DNA of 64,000 nt from Kordia algicida OT-1 (GCF_000154725.1 NZ_DS544873.1:2108377-2172376); one strand, 5' to 3'. Shown: positions 34,504 to 45,331, numbered from the stretch's first letter. Made by a program: numbers and translations. The notes: a model not told the origin generated them from the sequence alone.

Positions 34504-37221
34504 ATGAGAAAGAATTACTTTTTTATACTATTATTAATTCCCCTATTAGGTTTTTCGCAAGGAAGATCATTTTGGAAAAAAACTGATGCTACTAAATTTT
34601 CCCCAGAAGAATTAGTAGAAAGAGCTTCTACACCTATGGTATATGACACATATACTTTAGACTTTGCTTCTTTAAAACAACTGTTAAGTGCAGCACCAGA
34701 CAGAGACTTAAATATTGCTTCAGAAATTGTCGTACAATTTCCTGGCGCAGAAGGAAAAATGGAAACTTTTGAAGTATACAATGCTTCTATCATGGAACCT
34801 GAATTTGCTGCAAACTACCCAGAAATTCAATCGTATGTAGCTGTCAGTAGAGAAAATACAGGAACAATTATCCGTTTCTCAACTACAGTTTTTGGATTTC
34901 ATGCAACAGTACATGCCATTGGTAAAACCATGTATATTGATCCATTAACAAAAGATTTGAACACATACATCATGTATGCTAAAGAAAATCTCTACAGCAA
35001 CCTTGAAAGTAGAATTGGTTGTTTGGTTGATGAAAGTACAGAAGACAGAACAAGTACAGATGGTGCTTATGTCCCAGAAAATGCAATTGATGGAACTCTA
35101 AGAACATTCCGTTTAGCATTAGCTTGTACACAAGAATACGCAAACTATCACATCAACGCTGCTGGGCAACAAGCTGCATCAGACGCTGTAAAAAGAGCAA
35201 CTGTATTAGCTGCAATGAACGTTACTATGACAAGAGTAAACGCTGTTTTTGAAAGAGACATGTCGTTAACAATGACTTTAGTAGACAATACAAGTATCAT
35301 TTTCTTAGCAGAAGATGACGGATATACAGATAGTGATTCAAATGCACTTATCAACCAAAACCAAGCAATTTGTGATGCTAATATCGGAACGGCTAACTAC
35401 GACATCGGTCACGTATTCAGTACTGGTGGTGGTGGATTGGCTGCTCGTGGAGGAATTTGCTATAGTAACGCAAAAGCGGCGGCTGTAACTGGTTCGCCAA
35501 ACCCTGTAGGTGATCCTTTTGATATTGACTTCGTAGCACACGAAATGGGACACCAATATGGAGCAAACCATACGTTTAACGGTGGACAAGGTTCTTGTTC
35601 TGGTGGAAACAGAAGTGCAACAACTGCTGTTGAGCCAGGAAGTGGAACTACAATTATGGCATATGCTGGAATTTGTGGTTCAGACAATGTTCAAAACAAT
35701 AGTGACGATCATTTTCATGCCATCAGTATCAACGAAATGTGGATTCGTATTACACCTCCAGGTGAGCCTGTTTGTTCTACAAACACTGCAAATGGAAACA
35801 CTGCACCAACTGTAGATGCAGGAGATGACTACACAATTCCTTACGGAACAGCTTTTACCTTATCAGGAACGGCTACAGATCCAGACGGAACTACATTATC
35901 ATACTGCTGGGAACAAACAGATGTAGGAATTACTACAAACCAACCATCTACAACAAATACAACAGATCCTCAATTTAGATCTTACTCTCCAATGACAACA
36001 GGAGATCGTACATTCCCACAACTAAGCGATATCTTGGATGATAACTTAACACCGCAATGGGAAGTAATGCCTAGCGTTGCCAGAACAATGGATTTTGCTT
36101 TAACAGTAAGAGACAACGGAACGCCAAACGGAGGACAAACAAATAGAGACAACATGACAGTTACTTTGGCAAACACAGGACCATTTAGAGTAACTGCTCC
36201 AGATACTACAAACGAAAGTTTTGTTTCAGGATCATCTACAACAATTACTTGGGATGTTGCTGGAACTACAGCTAACGGAATCAACACTTCAAATGTAAAC
36301 ATCTTATTTTCAACAGATGGCGGACAAAACTTTGATACTGTCTTAGCAAGTAATACTCCTAACGATGGTTCTGAGTCGATTACATTCCCAGTTGTATTTG
36401 AGCCATATTGTAGAATTAAAATTGAAGCTGTAGGAAATATTTTCTTTGCAATCTCAAAATCATTCTCAGTTGGAGCAACAGTAACAACAAACACGGTATG
36501 TAATACATATACAACAGGGCCAATTGCTACTCCAATTCCTGATGGTGGTGGAGCAAACGTACAAGGAACTCCCGTATTTATTCCTGTAACAGTTACAGAA
36601 ACTACGCCAATCACAGATTTAAGAGTAAGTGCTGATGTAACGCACTCCTATATTGGAGACTTAATTATGCAATTACAACCAGCTCCTGGAGGATTTGCTA
36701 ACATTTGGGCAAGAAGTTGTAACGATGCTCAATATGGAAATATTGATATCACTTTCAAAGATGGTGAACCTTCAATTATGTGTGCTTCTCCAACAGTAGG
36801 TTTAGCTTCTCCCGCAAATCCAATGGATGCATTTAACGGAAACGATCCTTCTGGAACTTGGAACTTAGTTTTTGTTGATTTCTTTAACGGAGATACCGGA
36901 GTTGTAAACGAGTGGTCTGTTGAACTTTGTAATACAACAACTACTGTGGTATTGAGCAACGAAGAATTCGCTTTAGACAACTTTGCTTTATATCCAAATC
37001 CAAACAAAGGAGAATTCTCTTTATCATTTAGCTCGCAGTCTGGTGAAGATATTGACATAAATGTATACGATGTATCAGGAAGATTAGTACACACTAAAAA
37101 CTACAATGCTACATCAACATTCAACGAAAATATTTCATTGAAAAATGTAAGTTCAGGGATGTACTTAATCACAGTAACTGACCAAGACAGAACCGTAACT
37201 AAGAAATTAATTATCGAATAA
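34504..37221 (+). CDS. Secreted reprolysin-like metalloprotease with T9SS sorting domain
   Basis: A 905-residue protein. The signal peptide ends at about GFSQG. A propeptide-like region leads to an M12B-type catalytic domain (about 200-415), with HEMGHQYGANH (His346/Glu347) and a Met-turn at TIMAYAGICG. A PKD/Ig-like domain (about 435-560), another beta domain, a P-proprotein-convertase-like domain (about 670-815) and a T9SS type A domain (about 828-905, ending KKLIIE) follow. It would be exported by T9SS and cleave proteins outside the cell. It has a strong terminator at 37243. Confidence 0.93.
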   Translation: MRKNYFFILLLIPLLGFSQGRSFWKKTDATKFSPEELVERASTPMVYDTYTLDFASLKQLLSAAPDRDLNIASEIVVQFPGAEGKMETFEVYNASIMEPEFAANYPEIQSYVAVSRENTGTIIRFSTTVFGFHATVHAIGKTMYIDPLTKDLNTYIMYAKENLYSNLESRIGCLVDESTEDRTSTDGAYVPENAIDGTLRTFRLALACTQEYANYHINAAGQQAASDAVKRATVLAAMNVTMTRVNAVFERDMSLTMTLVDNTSIIFLAEDDGYTDSDSNALINQNQAICDANIGTANYDIGHVFSTGGGGLAARGGICYSNAKAAAVTGSPNPVGDPFDIDFVAHEMGHQYGANHTFNGGQGSCSGGNRSATTAVEPGSGTTIMAYAGICGSDNVQNNSDDHFHAISINEMWIRITPPGEPVCSTNTANGNTAPTVDAGDDYTIPYGTAFTLSGTATDPDGTTLSYCWEQTDVGITTNQPSTTNTTDPQFRSYSPMTTGDRTFPQLSDILDDNLTPQWEVMPSVARTMDFALTVRDNGTPNGGQTNRDNMTVTLANTGPFRVTAPDTTNESFVSGSSTTITWDVAGTTANGINTSNVNILFSTDGGQNFDTVLASNTPNDGSESITFPVVFEPYCRIKIEAVGNIFFAISKSFSVGATVTTNTVCNTYTTGPIATPIPDGGGANVQGTPVFIPVTVTETTPITDLRVSADVTHSYIGDLIMQLQPAPGGFANIWARSCNDAQYGNIDITFKDGEPSIMCASPTVGLASPANPMDAFNGNDPSGTWNLVFVDFFNGDTGVVNEWSVELCNTTTTVVLSNEEFALDNFALYPNPNKGEFSLSFSSQSGEDIDINVYDVSGRLVHTKNYNATSTFNENISLKNVSSGMYLITVTDQDRTVTKKLIIE

Positions 37222-37242
37222 TTAAATTTCTCAACAATACCA

Positions 37243-37275
37243 AAAACTCCGAAGCACACGTTTCGGAGTTTTTTT
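37243..37275 (+). terminator. Terminator of the metalloprotease gene
   Basis: An 11-bp stem (37243-37253 with 37262-37272) is followed by a run of T. The ATG of the next small gene comes immediately after it. Confidence 0.85.
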
Positions 37276-37677
37276 ATGAACTCACTTTTTATGGATACAA
37301 TCTTTAACTACACTTATGAAATCTTAATCTGGCTTGCCAATCTAACAGGATTTAGCTACAAAGAAATAAACATCATTATATGGTTTATACTTATTCCACT
37401 TTCGTGGATGCTACTTCTCGATAAAATTTACCGTCAGCGAAAATTCACGATCATCTTTAGTCTGCTTATCGCGATTTTGCTCATTGCAATTCCAGACTTC
37501 ACACGGTTTTGTAATTGGCTTTTTCAAAAATCAGTAGATTTCTTAAATACGTTTAATACGCTCGGAAGCAACTATGTAGCTTCCTCAGTAATCATTTGTG
37601 TATTAATTCCTATTGTGATTTATGTGATTTTAATAAAAAAGGCATTCTTTAAACAAAACGAAAATCATGCACTTTAA
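37276..37677 (+). CDS. Small hypothetical membrane protein
   Basis: A 133-residue protein with three or four membrane segments (about 36-52, 56-75 and 101-122, plus a weaker one near 15-30). No family is recognised. The ATG at 37276 abuts the terminator T-run; a second ATG at 37291 (MDTIFNYT) is equally likely. Because a terminator lies directly before it, it must either have its own promoter or depend on readthrough. Confidence 0.6.
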   Translation: MNSLFMDTIFNYTYEILIWLANLTGFSYKEINIIIWFILIPLSWMLLLDKIYRQRKFTIIFSLLIAILLIAIPDFTRFCNWLFQKSVDFLNTFNTLGSNYVASSVIICVLIPIVIYVILIKKAFFKQNENHAL

Positions 37678-37784
37678 CTATATAAAGAAAACGATTAGTT
37701 CCGTAAAAAATAATACTCTAAGTAAAATCTCAAATTAGTTAAAAATTGAAATTGTTCCGACTAACTTTCTGCTATTAAAATTCG

Positions 37785-37792
37785 TATCTTTG
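37785..37792 (+). promoter_or_regulatory. Bacteroidota -7 box before uvrA
   Basis: TATCTTTG fits the TAnnTTTG box. Transcription would start near 37799. This rules out the TTG at 37798 as start codon and supports the ATG at 37810. Confidence 0.6.
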
Positions 37793-37809
37793 CGTTTTTG
37801 CAAAAAACT

Positions 37810-40638
37810 ATGACGAATTACGAAGAAAATATAGAAGTACAAGGCGCTAGAGTTCACAACCTAAAGAACATTGATGTGACCATTCCTAGAGAAAAATTGG
37901 TCGTAATTACAGGACTTTCTGGAAGTGGAAAATCTTCTTTAGCATTTGACACAATTTACGCCGAAGGACAACGTCGTTACATCGAAACATTTTCTGCGTA
38001 TGCACGACAATTTCTTGGTGGACTAGAGCGACCTGATGTTGATAAAATTGATGGTTTATCGCCTGTAATTGCCATAGAACAAAAAACAACTAGCAAAAGT
38101 CCGCGATCTACCGTTGGAACTATCACAGAAATTTACGATTTCTTACGTTTACTATTTGCCAGAGCTTCTGATGCGTACAGTTACAATTCTGGTGAAAAAA
38201 TGATTAGTTATAGCGATGAGCAAATCAAAGATTTAATTCTGAATGATTTTAACGGAAAGCGTGTCAACATCCTCGCTCCTATCATACGTTCGCGTAAAGG
38301 ACATTACCGCGAATTATTCGAAAACATCGGGAAACAAGGCTTTGTAAAAGTTCGTGTAGATGGCGAAATTCTAGATATTGAAAAAGGCATGCGACTCGAT
38401 CGTTACAAAACGCACGATATTGAAATCGTTATTGATCGTTTAGTCATAAATGATGAGGTTGATAATGACAAACGTCTTACAGAAACCATCAAAACGGCAA
38501 TGTATCATGGCGACGATGTGCTTATGGTCATCGATCAAGATGCGCCAAAAGAAGCACGCTATTTCAGTAGAAACTTGATGTGTCCGTCTTCAGGAATTTC
38601 GTATCCAAATCCAGAGCCAAATACCTTCTCGTTCAACTCTCCAAAAGGCATGTGTCCGAATTGTAATGGTTTGGGGACGCTGTACGAAGTCAACGAAGAA
38701 AAAGTAATTCCAGATACCAAAGCAACAATCAAAGGTGGCGGAATTGCTCCTTTAGGTGAATATAAAAAATCATGGATCTTCAAGCAATTGGAAATCATTG
38801 CAGAACGTTACGAATTCAAACTCAGCGATCCAATCAAAGATATTCCAAAGGAAGCGATGAACGTAATTCTAAACGGTGGAAACGAAAAATTTTCTGTAGT
38901 CAGTAAAACATTAGGTGTTACGCGTGATTATAAAATTGATTTTGAAGGAATAGTAAGTTTTATCAAAAATCAATATGAAGACAGCGATTCATCTTCCATC
39001 AAACGTTGGGCAAAAAATTACATGGACAAAGTAAATTGCTCCGAATGTGGTGGTTCGCGCTTGCGTAAAGAATCATTATACTTTAAAGTAAACAAAAAAA
39101 ATATCGCCGAACTTGCTAATATGGACGTTGTAGAATTGTCTGCATGGTTTGATGATTTAAAGAATAATCTATCCGAAAAACAACAAAAAATTGCCACGGA
39201 AGTTGTCAAAGAAATATCAACACGTTTGCGATTCCTATTAGATGTCGGATTAAATTATCTTTCACTCAACAGAAGCTCCAAATCACTTTCAGGTGGAGAA
39301 GCACAACGCATTCGTTTGGCGACACAAATTGGCTCACAATTGGTTGGTGTTTTATATATTTTAGATGAACCAAGTATCGGATTGCACCAACGTGACAACG
39401 AAAAACTGATCAATTCGCTTGAATCTTTACGTGACATTGGAAACTCCGTAATTGTCGTAGAACATGACAAAGACATGATAGAACGCGCCGATCATGTTAT
39501 TGACATCGGTCCGCATGCGGGAAGACACGGTGGCGAAATTATCTCAGAAGGAACTCCGAAAGAATTATTAAATCATAATACGTTAACGGCAGCTTACTTA
39601 AATGGAACTAAAGAAATTGCGGTTCCAAAAGAACGCAGAAAAGGAAACGGTAAAAAAGTAGTTTTAAAAGGTGCCACAGGAAACAACTTAAAAAATGTTT
39701 CTGTTGAATTCCCGTTAGGAAAAATGATTGGTGTTACGGGTGTTTCTGGAAGTGGAAAATCTACTTTAGTGAATGAAACGCTTTATCCAATCCTTAATGC
39801 TCACTTTTTCAATGCTGTCAAAGTCCCAATGCCGTACAAAAGCATCAAAGGTTTGGAGCATATTGACAAAGTCATTGACATCAATCAATCGCCTATTGGT
39901 CGTACACCACGATCAAATCCAGCAACGTATACAGGAGTTTTCAGCGAAATACGAAGTCTGTACGCAAAAACACCAGAAGCAATGATTCGCGGGTACAAAC
40001 CAGGAAGATTTAGCTTTAATGTAAAAGGTGGACGTTGTGAAACCTGTCAAGGTGGCGGATTGCGCGTGATAGAAATGAACTTCTTACCCGATGTATATGT
40101 AGAATGCGAAACCTGTAACGGAAAACGTTTTAACAGAGAAACACTCGAAATACGCTACAAAGGGAAATCGATTGCAGATGTCTTAAGCATGACCATGAAT
40201 GAAGCAGTTGCTTTCTTTGAACACATTCCAAAAATATACAGAAAACTAAAAACTATCAAAGATGTTGGTTTGGGCTATATTACGCTCGGACAACAAAGTA
40301 CAACACTTTCTGGTGGTGAAGCACAACGTATCAAACTTGCTACAGAACTTTCTAAACGAGACACTGGAAATACATTTTATATTCTGGATGAACCAACAAC
40401 TGGATTGCATTTTGAAGACATTCGTGTTTTAATGGAAGTTTTGAATAAATTGGTTGACAAAGGAAATACTATTGTCGTCATAGAACATAACATGGACGTC
40501 ATTAAAATGGCCGATCATATCATTGATATTGGTTACGAAGCGGAAAAGTGGCGGACAAGTTGTGACAACCGGAACTCCAGAAGAAGTTGCCAACACAAAA
40601 AAAGTCACACTGCACGTTTCTTAAAAAAAGAACTCTAA
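37810..40638 (+). CDS. uvrA: UvrABC system protein A, with an altered C-terminal segment
   Basis: About 942 residues. It recognises damaged DNA in nucleotide excision repair as an ABC-type dimer. Two nucleotide-binding halves are present: Walker [15 protein letters not shown] and [14 protein letters not shown], signatures [13 protein letters not shown] and [13 protein letters not shown], and zinc-binding Cys pairs ([16 protein letters not shown]). The start at 37810 is chosen because of the -7 box and the MTNYEEN start. Near the 3' end, 40543-40596 reads [18 protein letters not shown], where the next frame reads [17 protein letters not shown], the expected UvrA sequence. Two indels (about -2 and -1) must have shifted and restored the frame before [14 protein letters not shown] sequencing error or a real lesion are both possible. 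Confidence 0.95.
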   Translation: MTNYEENIEVQGARVHNLKNIDVTIPREKLVVITGLSGSGKSSLAFDTIYAEGQRRYIETFSAYARQFLGGLERPDVDKIDGLSPVIAIEQKTTSKSPRSTVGTITEIYDFLRLLFARASDAYSYNSGEKMISYSDEQIKDLILNDFNGKRVNILAPIIRSRKGHYRELFENIGKQGFVKVRVDGEILDIEKGMRLDRYKTHDIEIVIDRLVINDEVDNDKRLTETIKTAMYHGDDVLMVIDQDAPKEARYFSRNLMCPSSGISYPNPEPNTFSFNSPKGMCPNCNGLGTLYEVNEEKVIPDTKATIKGGGIAPLGEYKKSWIFKQLEIIAERYEFKLSDPIKDIPKEAMNVILNGGNEKFSVVSKTLGVTRDYKIDFEGIVSFIKNQYEDSDSSSIKRWAKNYMDKVNCSECGGSRLRKESLYFKVNKKNIAELANMDVVELSAWFDDLKNNLSEKQQKIATEVVKEISTRLRFLLDVGLNYLSLNRSSKSLSGGEAQRIRLATQIGSQLVGVLYILDEPSIGLHQRDNEKLINSLESLRDIGNSVIVVEHDKDMIERADHVIDIGPHAGRHGGEIISEGTPKELLNHNTLTAAYLNGTKEIAVPKERRKGNGKKVVLKGATGNNLKNVSVEFPLGKMIGVTGVSGSGKSTLVNETLYPILNAHFFNAVKVPMPYKSIKGLEHIDKVIDINQSPIGRTPRSNPATYTGVFSEIRSLYAKTPEAMIRGYKPGRFSFNVKGGRCETCQGGGLRVIEMNFLPDVYVECETCNGKRFNRETLEIRYKGKSIADVLSMTMNEAVAFFEHIPKIYRKLKTIKDVGLGYITLGQQSTTLSGGEAQRIKLATELSKRDTGNTFYILDEPTTGLHFEDIRVLMEVLNKLVDKGNTIVVIEHNMDVIKMADHIIDIGYEAEKWRTSCDNRNSRRSCQHKKSHTARFLKKEL

Positions 40639-40661
40639 AAATTTAGAAAACTGCATACATG

Positions 40662-40696
40662 AAAAAAGAGTGTTTCCACTGCGAAACACTCTCTTT
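40662..40696 (+). terminator. Terminator of uvrA
   Basis: GAGTGTTTC (40668-40676) pairs with GAAACACTC (40683-40691), and the stem is flanked by A- and T-rich runs. The gap from here to 41127 shows no gene. Confidence 0.8.
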
Positions 40697-41127
40697 AACA
40701 CTTGAATTAATAATAAACTACATAAACTAAACGCTAATTATTTTCTTTTTCATAACTTTTATAGTTGAGAGTTTAGCCGAACTCAATAATCTTACGAGAC
40801 AAATAAAGCGTTAAAACTTCTCTAGTTACAAGAGAAATATCGTGAAGCGGAAAATGAGCGGTTAAACGTTACTATATAACGGTTGATGAAATCTGTTTTA
40901 CAACGAATCGATTTTTATATCTAGATTTTATTAAAATATTACGGAAAGCCAAATGAACGAGTTTATATATTGCATATTATGGTTGATTTGGTATGAACTC
41001 AATTAGGGAAGCTTACACGTAAAATTCCACACATTCTCCACAAGTTCAATTTCTTTTAGTAACTTATCTCGTAATTAACACAAATATAAACGAGTGTGTT
41101 AAGAACTAACTACCAAAACACCAGACC
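40697..41127. other. Intergenic gap with no visible gene
   Basis: 431 bp of AT-rich sequence between uvrA and the membrane-protein pseudogene. I see no ORF with coding character and no RNA gene. Confidence 0.5.
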
Positions 41128-41838
41128 ATGAGTACTGCTAAAACAGGGAAGTTTACAGACTATTCAAATCAAATATCCAATTTAATTTGGACGTTTCTAA
41201 TAGGAATTATCATTACAAATGTATATATCATTCAAAGGAGTTTACATTGGAATCAAATAGTAAAAGAAAAAGTAGGTATCAGTCTTTCTGATGATTATTC
41301 TGATCCTGATTATATGACTATTTTCTGGGAAACGTTATAAGAAGAACAAGCTAACTTTGGTGGTGTTGAAACAACGCTCAGATTCAACTACGGAAGTCTC
41401 TCATTATTATGGCCAATCATTATTCTTGCCATATACATTATTCTTTATTTTCTGATAAAACGTCATTACAGCATTGTACAAACTATTGATGCTATTGATA
41501 CTGATTTTGACAAAAGAATTATCTCAAAATATCCGCTTTTTCCATTGTATGGGAAAGCCTTTCCTCCAAGTTTCTTCTATGTAGTTGTCTTGTTTGTATT
41601 GCCAATTGGTGCTTTTGCAATTCATGGTTTCTCAGGTATAAAAGTAACGAATGAAATTCTAGCAAATGTCAATGAAGTTGTAGAAAAAAATCATTTAAGT
41701 TCAGATCATGCTATATATGACTTGGTAAGTAGTTTTAAGTTCTTTTTTAGAATTCAGTTTGTCACAACGTTAATTGTTTCTATTCCGTTACTTATCAATA
41801 ATTATTCGCTATTCAAATTAACTCGAAAGGAATTGTAA
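41128..41838 (+). pseudogene. Membrane protein gene with an in-frame stop
   Basis: One reading frame of 237 codons covers the whole region and is interrupted only by TAA at 41338-41340. Both halves keep the same frame with no indel. The product would be about 236 residues with four membrane segments (near 19-36, 90-112, 140-162 and 200-220 of the full frame). No family is recognised. A stop read-through, a sequencing error or a young pseudogene would all fit. Confidence 0.7.
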
Positions 41839-41851
41839 ATAAGAAACCTTT

Positions 41852-42733
41852 TCAAAACTGCAAATGATACGTTGCATGAAAGCCAAAAAATAAATTTCCG
41901 TCGTTGAAATTGAAATTTCTTGTGGTTTGGGTAATGAATGTATCTTCATTAAAAAACGGATTATTGGTCATTTTAAACTGCAATAACAATTTACTCACTT
42001 CCCAATTGACACCGAGCGAAAAAGCTCCGAAAGTTTCGCGCGATTCCAATTCGTTGGCAACGTAATAATATTCTGAAGCAATCGCAACATGATTGCTCAC
42101 TTTATAACGTGCGCCAAAACCAATAGCAAACTGATTATGATCGTCTAACGGCGACCTAGAAGAAGTTCTATGAATAAATGTTGGGGCAATTTGCAACGAG
42201 AAATTTCTAGAAAATTTACGTGCAATCAGTATTTGCGAACTAAAAGCGAGTTTACTTCCAAAATCAGTTCTTGATTCAATTCCATTTACGAAACGTGTTC
42301 GATAGGAAGCAGCTTGCAAAAGTGTGACACTCAACGGATTTTTATCATCAATAGTTTGTCGAAATAATCTATATTTCAAATATGTATCTACAATACCGCT
42401 AGGTTTTCCGGCGCCATAACCGACACCAAAAGTCAATCGATCAGAAATCCCATAATCCAATCCAAAATGCACGCTCATTCTATCGGCAATAAACGATTTT
42501 CCATTCGAATTTGGAATGTCCCAATAGCGTGACATAAACGAAATTTCGAGCGTATTTTTTTTTCGCGTTTCCACAGAATGTCCAATAGAAATACGTGTTC
42601 CTTTAAACGTCAACATTGTATAATTATCAATGTTTTGATGTTCATCATTGAGTTTGTCCAACAAATCATTCTGAGCAAACACACTGTTCGCTATACTTAA
42701 GAAAAGTATCAATATGATCAATTTACTTTTCAT
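41852..42733 (-). CDS. DUF5777 outer-membrane beta-barrel protein
   Basis: A 293-residue protein. The start at 42733 (MKSKLIILILF) gives a clean signal peptide; the ATG at 42742 adds three residues. After the signal (ending VFAQ) come about 12 amphipathic strands with aromatic girdles and the C-terminal ATYHLQF, typical of outer-membrane barrels. It overlaps the YceI gene by 11 bp, so it is cotranscribed. The YceI and OB-fold partners suggest an envelope role, unknown in detail. Confidence 0.85.
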   Translation of the reverse strand: MKSKLIILILFLSIANSVFAQNDLLDKLNDEHQNIDNYTMLTFKGTRISIGHSVETRKKNTLEISFMSRYWDIPNSNGKSFIADRMSVHFGLDYGISDRLTFGVGYGAGKPSGIVDTYLKYRLFRQTIDDKNPLSVTLLQAASYRTRFVNGIESRTDFGSKLAFSSQILIARKFSRNFSLQIAPTFIHRTSSRSPLDDHNQFAIGFGARYKVSNHVAIASEYYYVANELESRETFGAFSLGVNWEVSKLLLQFKMTNNPFFNEDTFITQTTRNFNFNDGNLFFGFHATYHLQF

Positions 42734-43268
42734 AGGGCGCATACTTAAAATTAAACGAAACTTCTATTTTCTTAGAAATATTGGGCGATAACAACGGAGG
42801 AACATTAATCTTATAATCATCAATCAACACATCTAGTGAACCTTCAATCGTGTAGCCAGTTGCTGTTTTGGTGATTTTTGCTTTAATTTCAACAGGTTTT
42901 GTCACATTTTTTAATGTAAATTCTCCTTTTATAATTCGGGTTTGTTCGCCTTGATTAGTAATATCAAAATCTACAATCGTTCCCGAAAAAGTAGCTTTCG
43001 GATACAAATCAGATTCTACATAACTCTCATTAAAATGTTCGCGCATCAGCGTTTTTTTAAACACAAAGGCTCGCATCAAAATACGTACGGCAATCGCTTT
43101 GGTTTCTGGCTTAAAAAGACTCAACACTTGATTGTTCGTAGCCTGAATATTTTCTACGGAAGTATACGAGAAAAAAGTAACTTGTCCCTGACGCTCTATA
43201 AATTCATTGCTTTGTGCATGAACCGTAATAGACAGTATAAAAGTAACAAATAGTAAAATTTTATTCAT
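42723..43268 (-). CDS. YceI-family periplasmic protein
   Basis: A 181-residue protein with a signal peptide (MNKILLFVTFILSITVHAQS). The start at 43268 is preferred over that at 43292, which would overlap the upstream gene. The YceI lipocalin-like barrel shows VTFFSYTSVENIQATNNQV and FTLKNVTKPVEIKAKI. Family members bind polyisoprenoid-type lipids. It is the middle gene of OB-fold-YceI-DUF5777. Confidence 0.9.
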   Translation of the reverse strand: MNKILLFVTFILSITVHAQSNEFIERQGQVTFFSYTSVENIQATNNQVLSLFKPETKAIAVRILMRAFVFKKTLMREHFNESYVESDLYPKATFSGTIVDFDITNQGEQTRIIKGEFTLKNVTKPVEIKAKITKTATGYTIEGSLDVLIDDYKINVPPLLSPNISKKIEVSFNFKYAPYEK

Positions 43269-43278
43269 AAACTGCTGC

Positions 43279-43719
43279 TTATACAATGACACAATGTAAC
43301 AAAATTACATCCATCAAAAATCCTTTTAAAATACCTTTCAACTTAACTTCCTGACCTGCTTTAAGTTCCGCAATGTGATGATTTTGATTTGGTTGCATTT
43401 CACACAAAATATACGTTTTATCTGAATTTCCCTTTAAAATTAAGCTATATTTCCCATCCTGAAAGGTAATTTCTTTAATTTCTCCTTCAATCTCGATCGC
43501 TTTTTCAATAAAATGCGCTAGTTTTTGTCCTTTATTTTCTAGGTTCGAAAGCAATTCGTTGGATGTAAATACTTGAGAAGTTTGAAGCTGTGTCGTATCT
43601 GGCTCGCTCCTATTGATATACACGTACAAAAAAATCAAACTTGCCAACACAAGAAAGATCAAAATAAAAAATAAGCTCGACTTTTTTTGAGTCATCAAGT
43701 TTTTAAGAAAGTTGTACAT
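43279..43719 (-). CDS. Membrane-anchored OB-fold (tRNA_anti-like) protein
   Basis: A 146-residue protein with one N-terminal membrane segment (about 15-33) and an OB-fold domain (about 70-146: IEIEGEIKEITFQDGKYSLIL, then VKLKGILKGFLMDVILL). Proteins of this kind are common next to YceI genes in Bacteroidota. A nucleic-acid role is unlikely given the periplasmic placement. It is first in the operon. Confidence 0.8.
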   Translation of the reverse strand: MYNFLKNLMTQKKSSLFFILIFLVLASLIFLYVYINRSEPDTTQLQTSQVFTSNELLSNLENKGQKLAHFIEKAIEIEGEIKEITFQDGKYSLILKGNSDKTYILCEMQPNQNHHIAELKAGQEVKLKGILKGFLMDVILLHCVIV

Positions 43720-43885
43720 ATGCGTAAATTATGATGATAAAAATACGCGTTTCTGCACTTTCTAGACACTTCTATAACGTTCAAACGGAAAATAAGCCTT
43801 TAAAAAGGAATATAAATGTGCATATTTTCGGGTATCAACTGTTGAAATGCTATTTTAGTGTTTTAAAAAAGAATCGTTTTCAGCA

Positions 43886-45001
43886 ATGAGAAATTACAGA
43901 ATATACTTGTATGCGACCATAGGTTTTGTAGTGATCTACATTCTTATCATCAATCTGTTGGTAATGCCATTGACCGTAAAGTTAAAAACGACCACTATTC
44001 TAGAAAACAACATTAGTTTGGCAACGCAGGAAATACAACAAGTAAGCATTTTAGCAGGAAATAGTTTGGCAAATACTGTAGAAAAGCAAATGGTTGTAAA
44101 TAGTATTCAAGAAGCGATTGCGGGAAGCGATAACGAAAGCATTTACCTTACGGTGTTTGATTGGTCTGGAAAAATTATCAGTCATCCTGATGTCACCAAA
44201 ATTGGAGAAAAAAACGAGCAAAAAAGCAATACCATTTCCAATATGAAAAGTGTAGTGACTGCGGATGAATTATATGCACATTTACTAACGCTAGAATCAT
44301 ATGACAAACATACTTCGGAAGTCATTGCCATGCGATCTATTTCAAATTCCGACTTACTCATTGCAGCACATGTAAACATTGAAAACATACACTTTCAGAT
44401 TAACGCGTTTAAAGATCAAGTAAAAACAGTTTTTCTAATTTTGGGATTAATTGTGTTGTTGCTATTGCTGATAATTCTCAGAATCATATCCATTTATTAC
44501 GAACGCATTATTGACCAAAAAACGGCAAAATTGGAAGATGGCGTATTAAATCTTTCCAAACTAAATATTTCGCTTGAAAACTATCAAAAAAGTGTTGCGG
44601 AATTGAAAATGGAATCACAAAATATTCCCGAAGCAAAAGAAAGTGAAGCAATTACAGAAGCCCCAAAACAACGCTTGCTTACGTACATTAGAAACGAATT
44701 GATGCCCATTGCTATTGAAGATATTGCGTATATTTATGTAGAAAATTCCATCTCGTATGTCGTTCGCAAAGATGGTAAACGTTACACGGCAAACGACAGT
44801 TTAGACCAAATATATGCTTCGCTCGATTCAAAACTATTCTTCAGAGCCAACCGACAAACCATTGTAGCCATTTACGCCATTGACAAAATCATCAAATACG
44901 GCAACAGCGCGCTCAAAATAGAAATGCAACCAACTTCTGAAATTGATATCGTCATCGGAAAAAATAAGGTTTCTGCCTTTAAAAAATGGTTGGATATGTA
45001 G
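43886..45001 (+). CDS. Membrane-anchored LytTR DNA-binding regulator
   Basis: A 371-residue protein. A first membrane segment (about 7-28), a periplasmic sensor of about 140 residues (Cache-like, YLTVFDWSGKIISHP), a second membrane segment (about 178-200), a coiled coil (about 212-245) and a LytTR domain (about 270-371: IEDIAYIYVENSISYVV, then FFRANRQTIVAIYAID) occur in that order. It looks like a one-component transmembrane regulator that senses outside and binds DNA at the membrane. Its neighbour operon (DUF5777/YceI) is divergent and may be a target. The ligand is unknown. Confidence 0.85.
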   Translation: MRNYRIYLYATIGFVVIYILIINLLVMPLTVKLKTTTILENNISLATQEIQQVSILAGNSLANTVEKQMVVNSIQEAIAGSDNESIYLTVFDWSGKIISHPDVTKIGEKNEQKSNTISNMKSVVTADELYAHLLTLESYDKHTSEVIAMRSISNSDLLIAAHVNIENIHFQINAFKDQVKTVFLILGLIVLLLLLIILRIISIYYERIIDQKTAKLEDGVLNLSKLNISLENYQKSVAELKMESQNIPEAKESEAITEAPKQRLLTYIRNELMPIAIEDIAYIYVENSISYVVRKDGKRYTANDSLDQIYASLDSKLFFRANRQTIVAIYAIDKIIKYGNSALKIEMQPTSEIDIVIGKNKVSAFKKWLDM

Positions 45002-45051
45002 ATTGGTGCTCAATTAAGTTATCTACACCATTTTTCAAATCAAAGAATAAT

Positions 45052-45156
45052 CTCATAAACCTATAAACTCATAAACCTATAAACTCATAAACCTATAAAC
45101 TCATAAACCTATAAACTCATAAACCTATAAACTCATAAACCTATAAACTCATAAAC
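45052..45156. repeat. 16-bp tandem repeat, about 6.5 copies
   Basis: CTCATAAACCTATAAA is repeated perfectly six times from 45052 to 45147 and ends in a partial copy. It lies in the 330-bp gap between the LytTR regulator and the LOG-family gene. The rest of the gap (45157-45331) shows no gene. Confidence 0.92.
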
Positions 45157-45331
45157 TTCAAATGAATTTTAAATGTTAAATGTTGGGTGTTGAATTTTCT
45201 TTGATTAAAAACCCAAACTCACCAACTCCAAACAACTTCCCTAAAGAGCAAAATTTATGTTAATCTACTCAAAAAGTTATACCACAATTCTACATAAAAT
45301 AGTATCTTAGCACGTTTTGATTAAAAATTAA

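Noticed and set aside
37798..37809. TTG start four codons upstream in uvrA
   Set aside because: A -7 box at 37785-37792 puts transcription start near 37799, so the ATG at 37810 is the sensible start.
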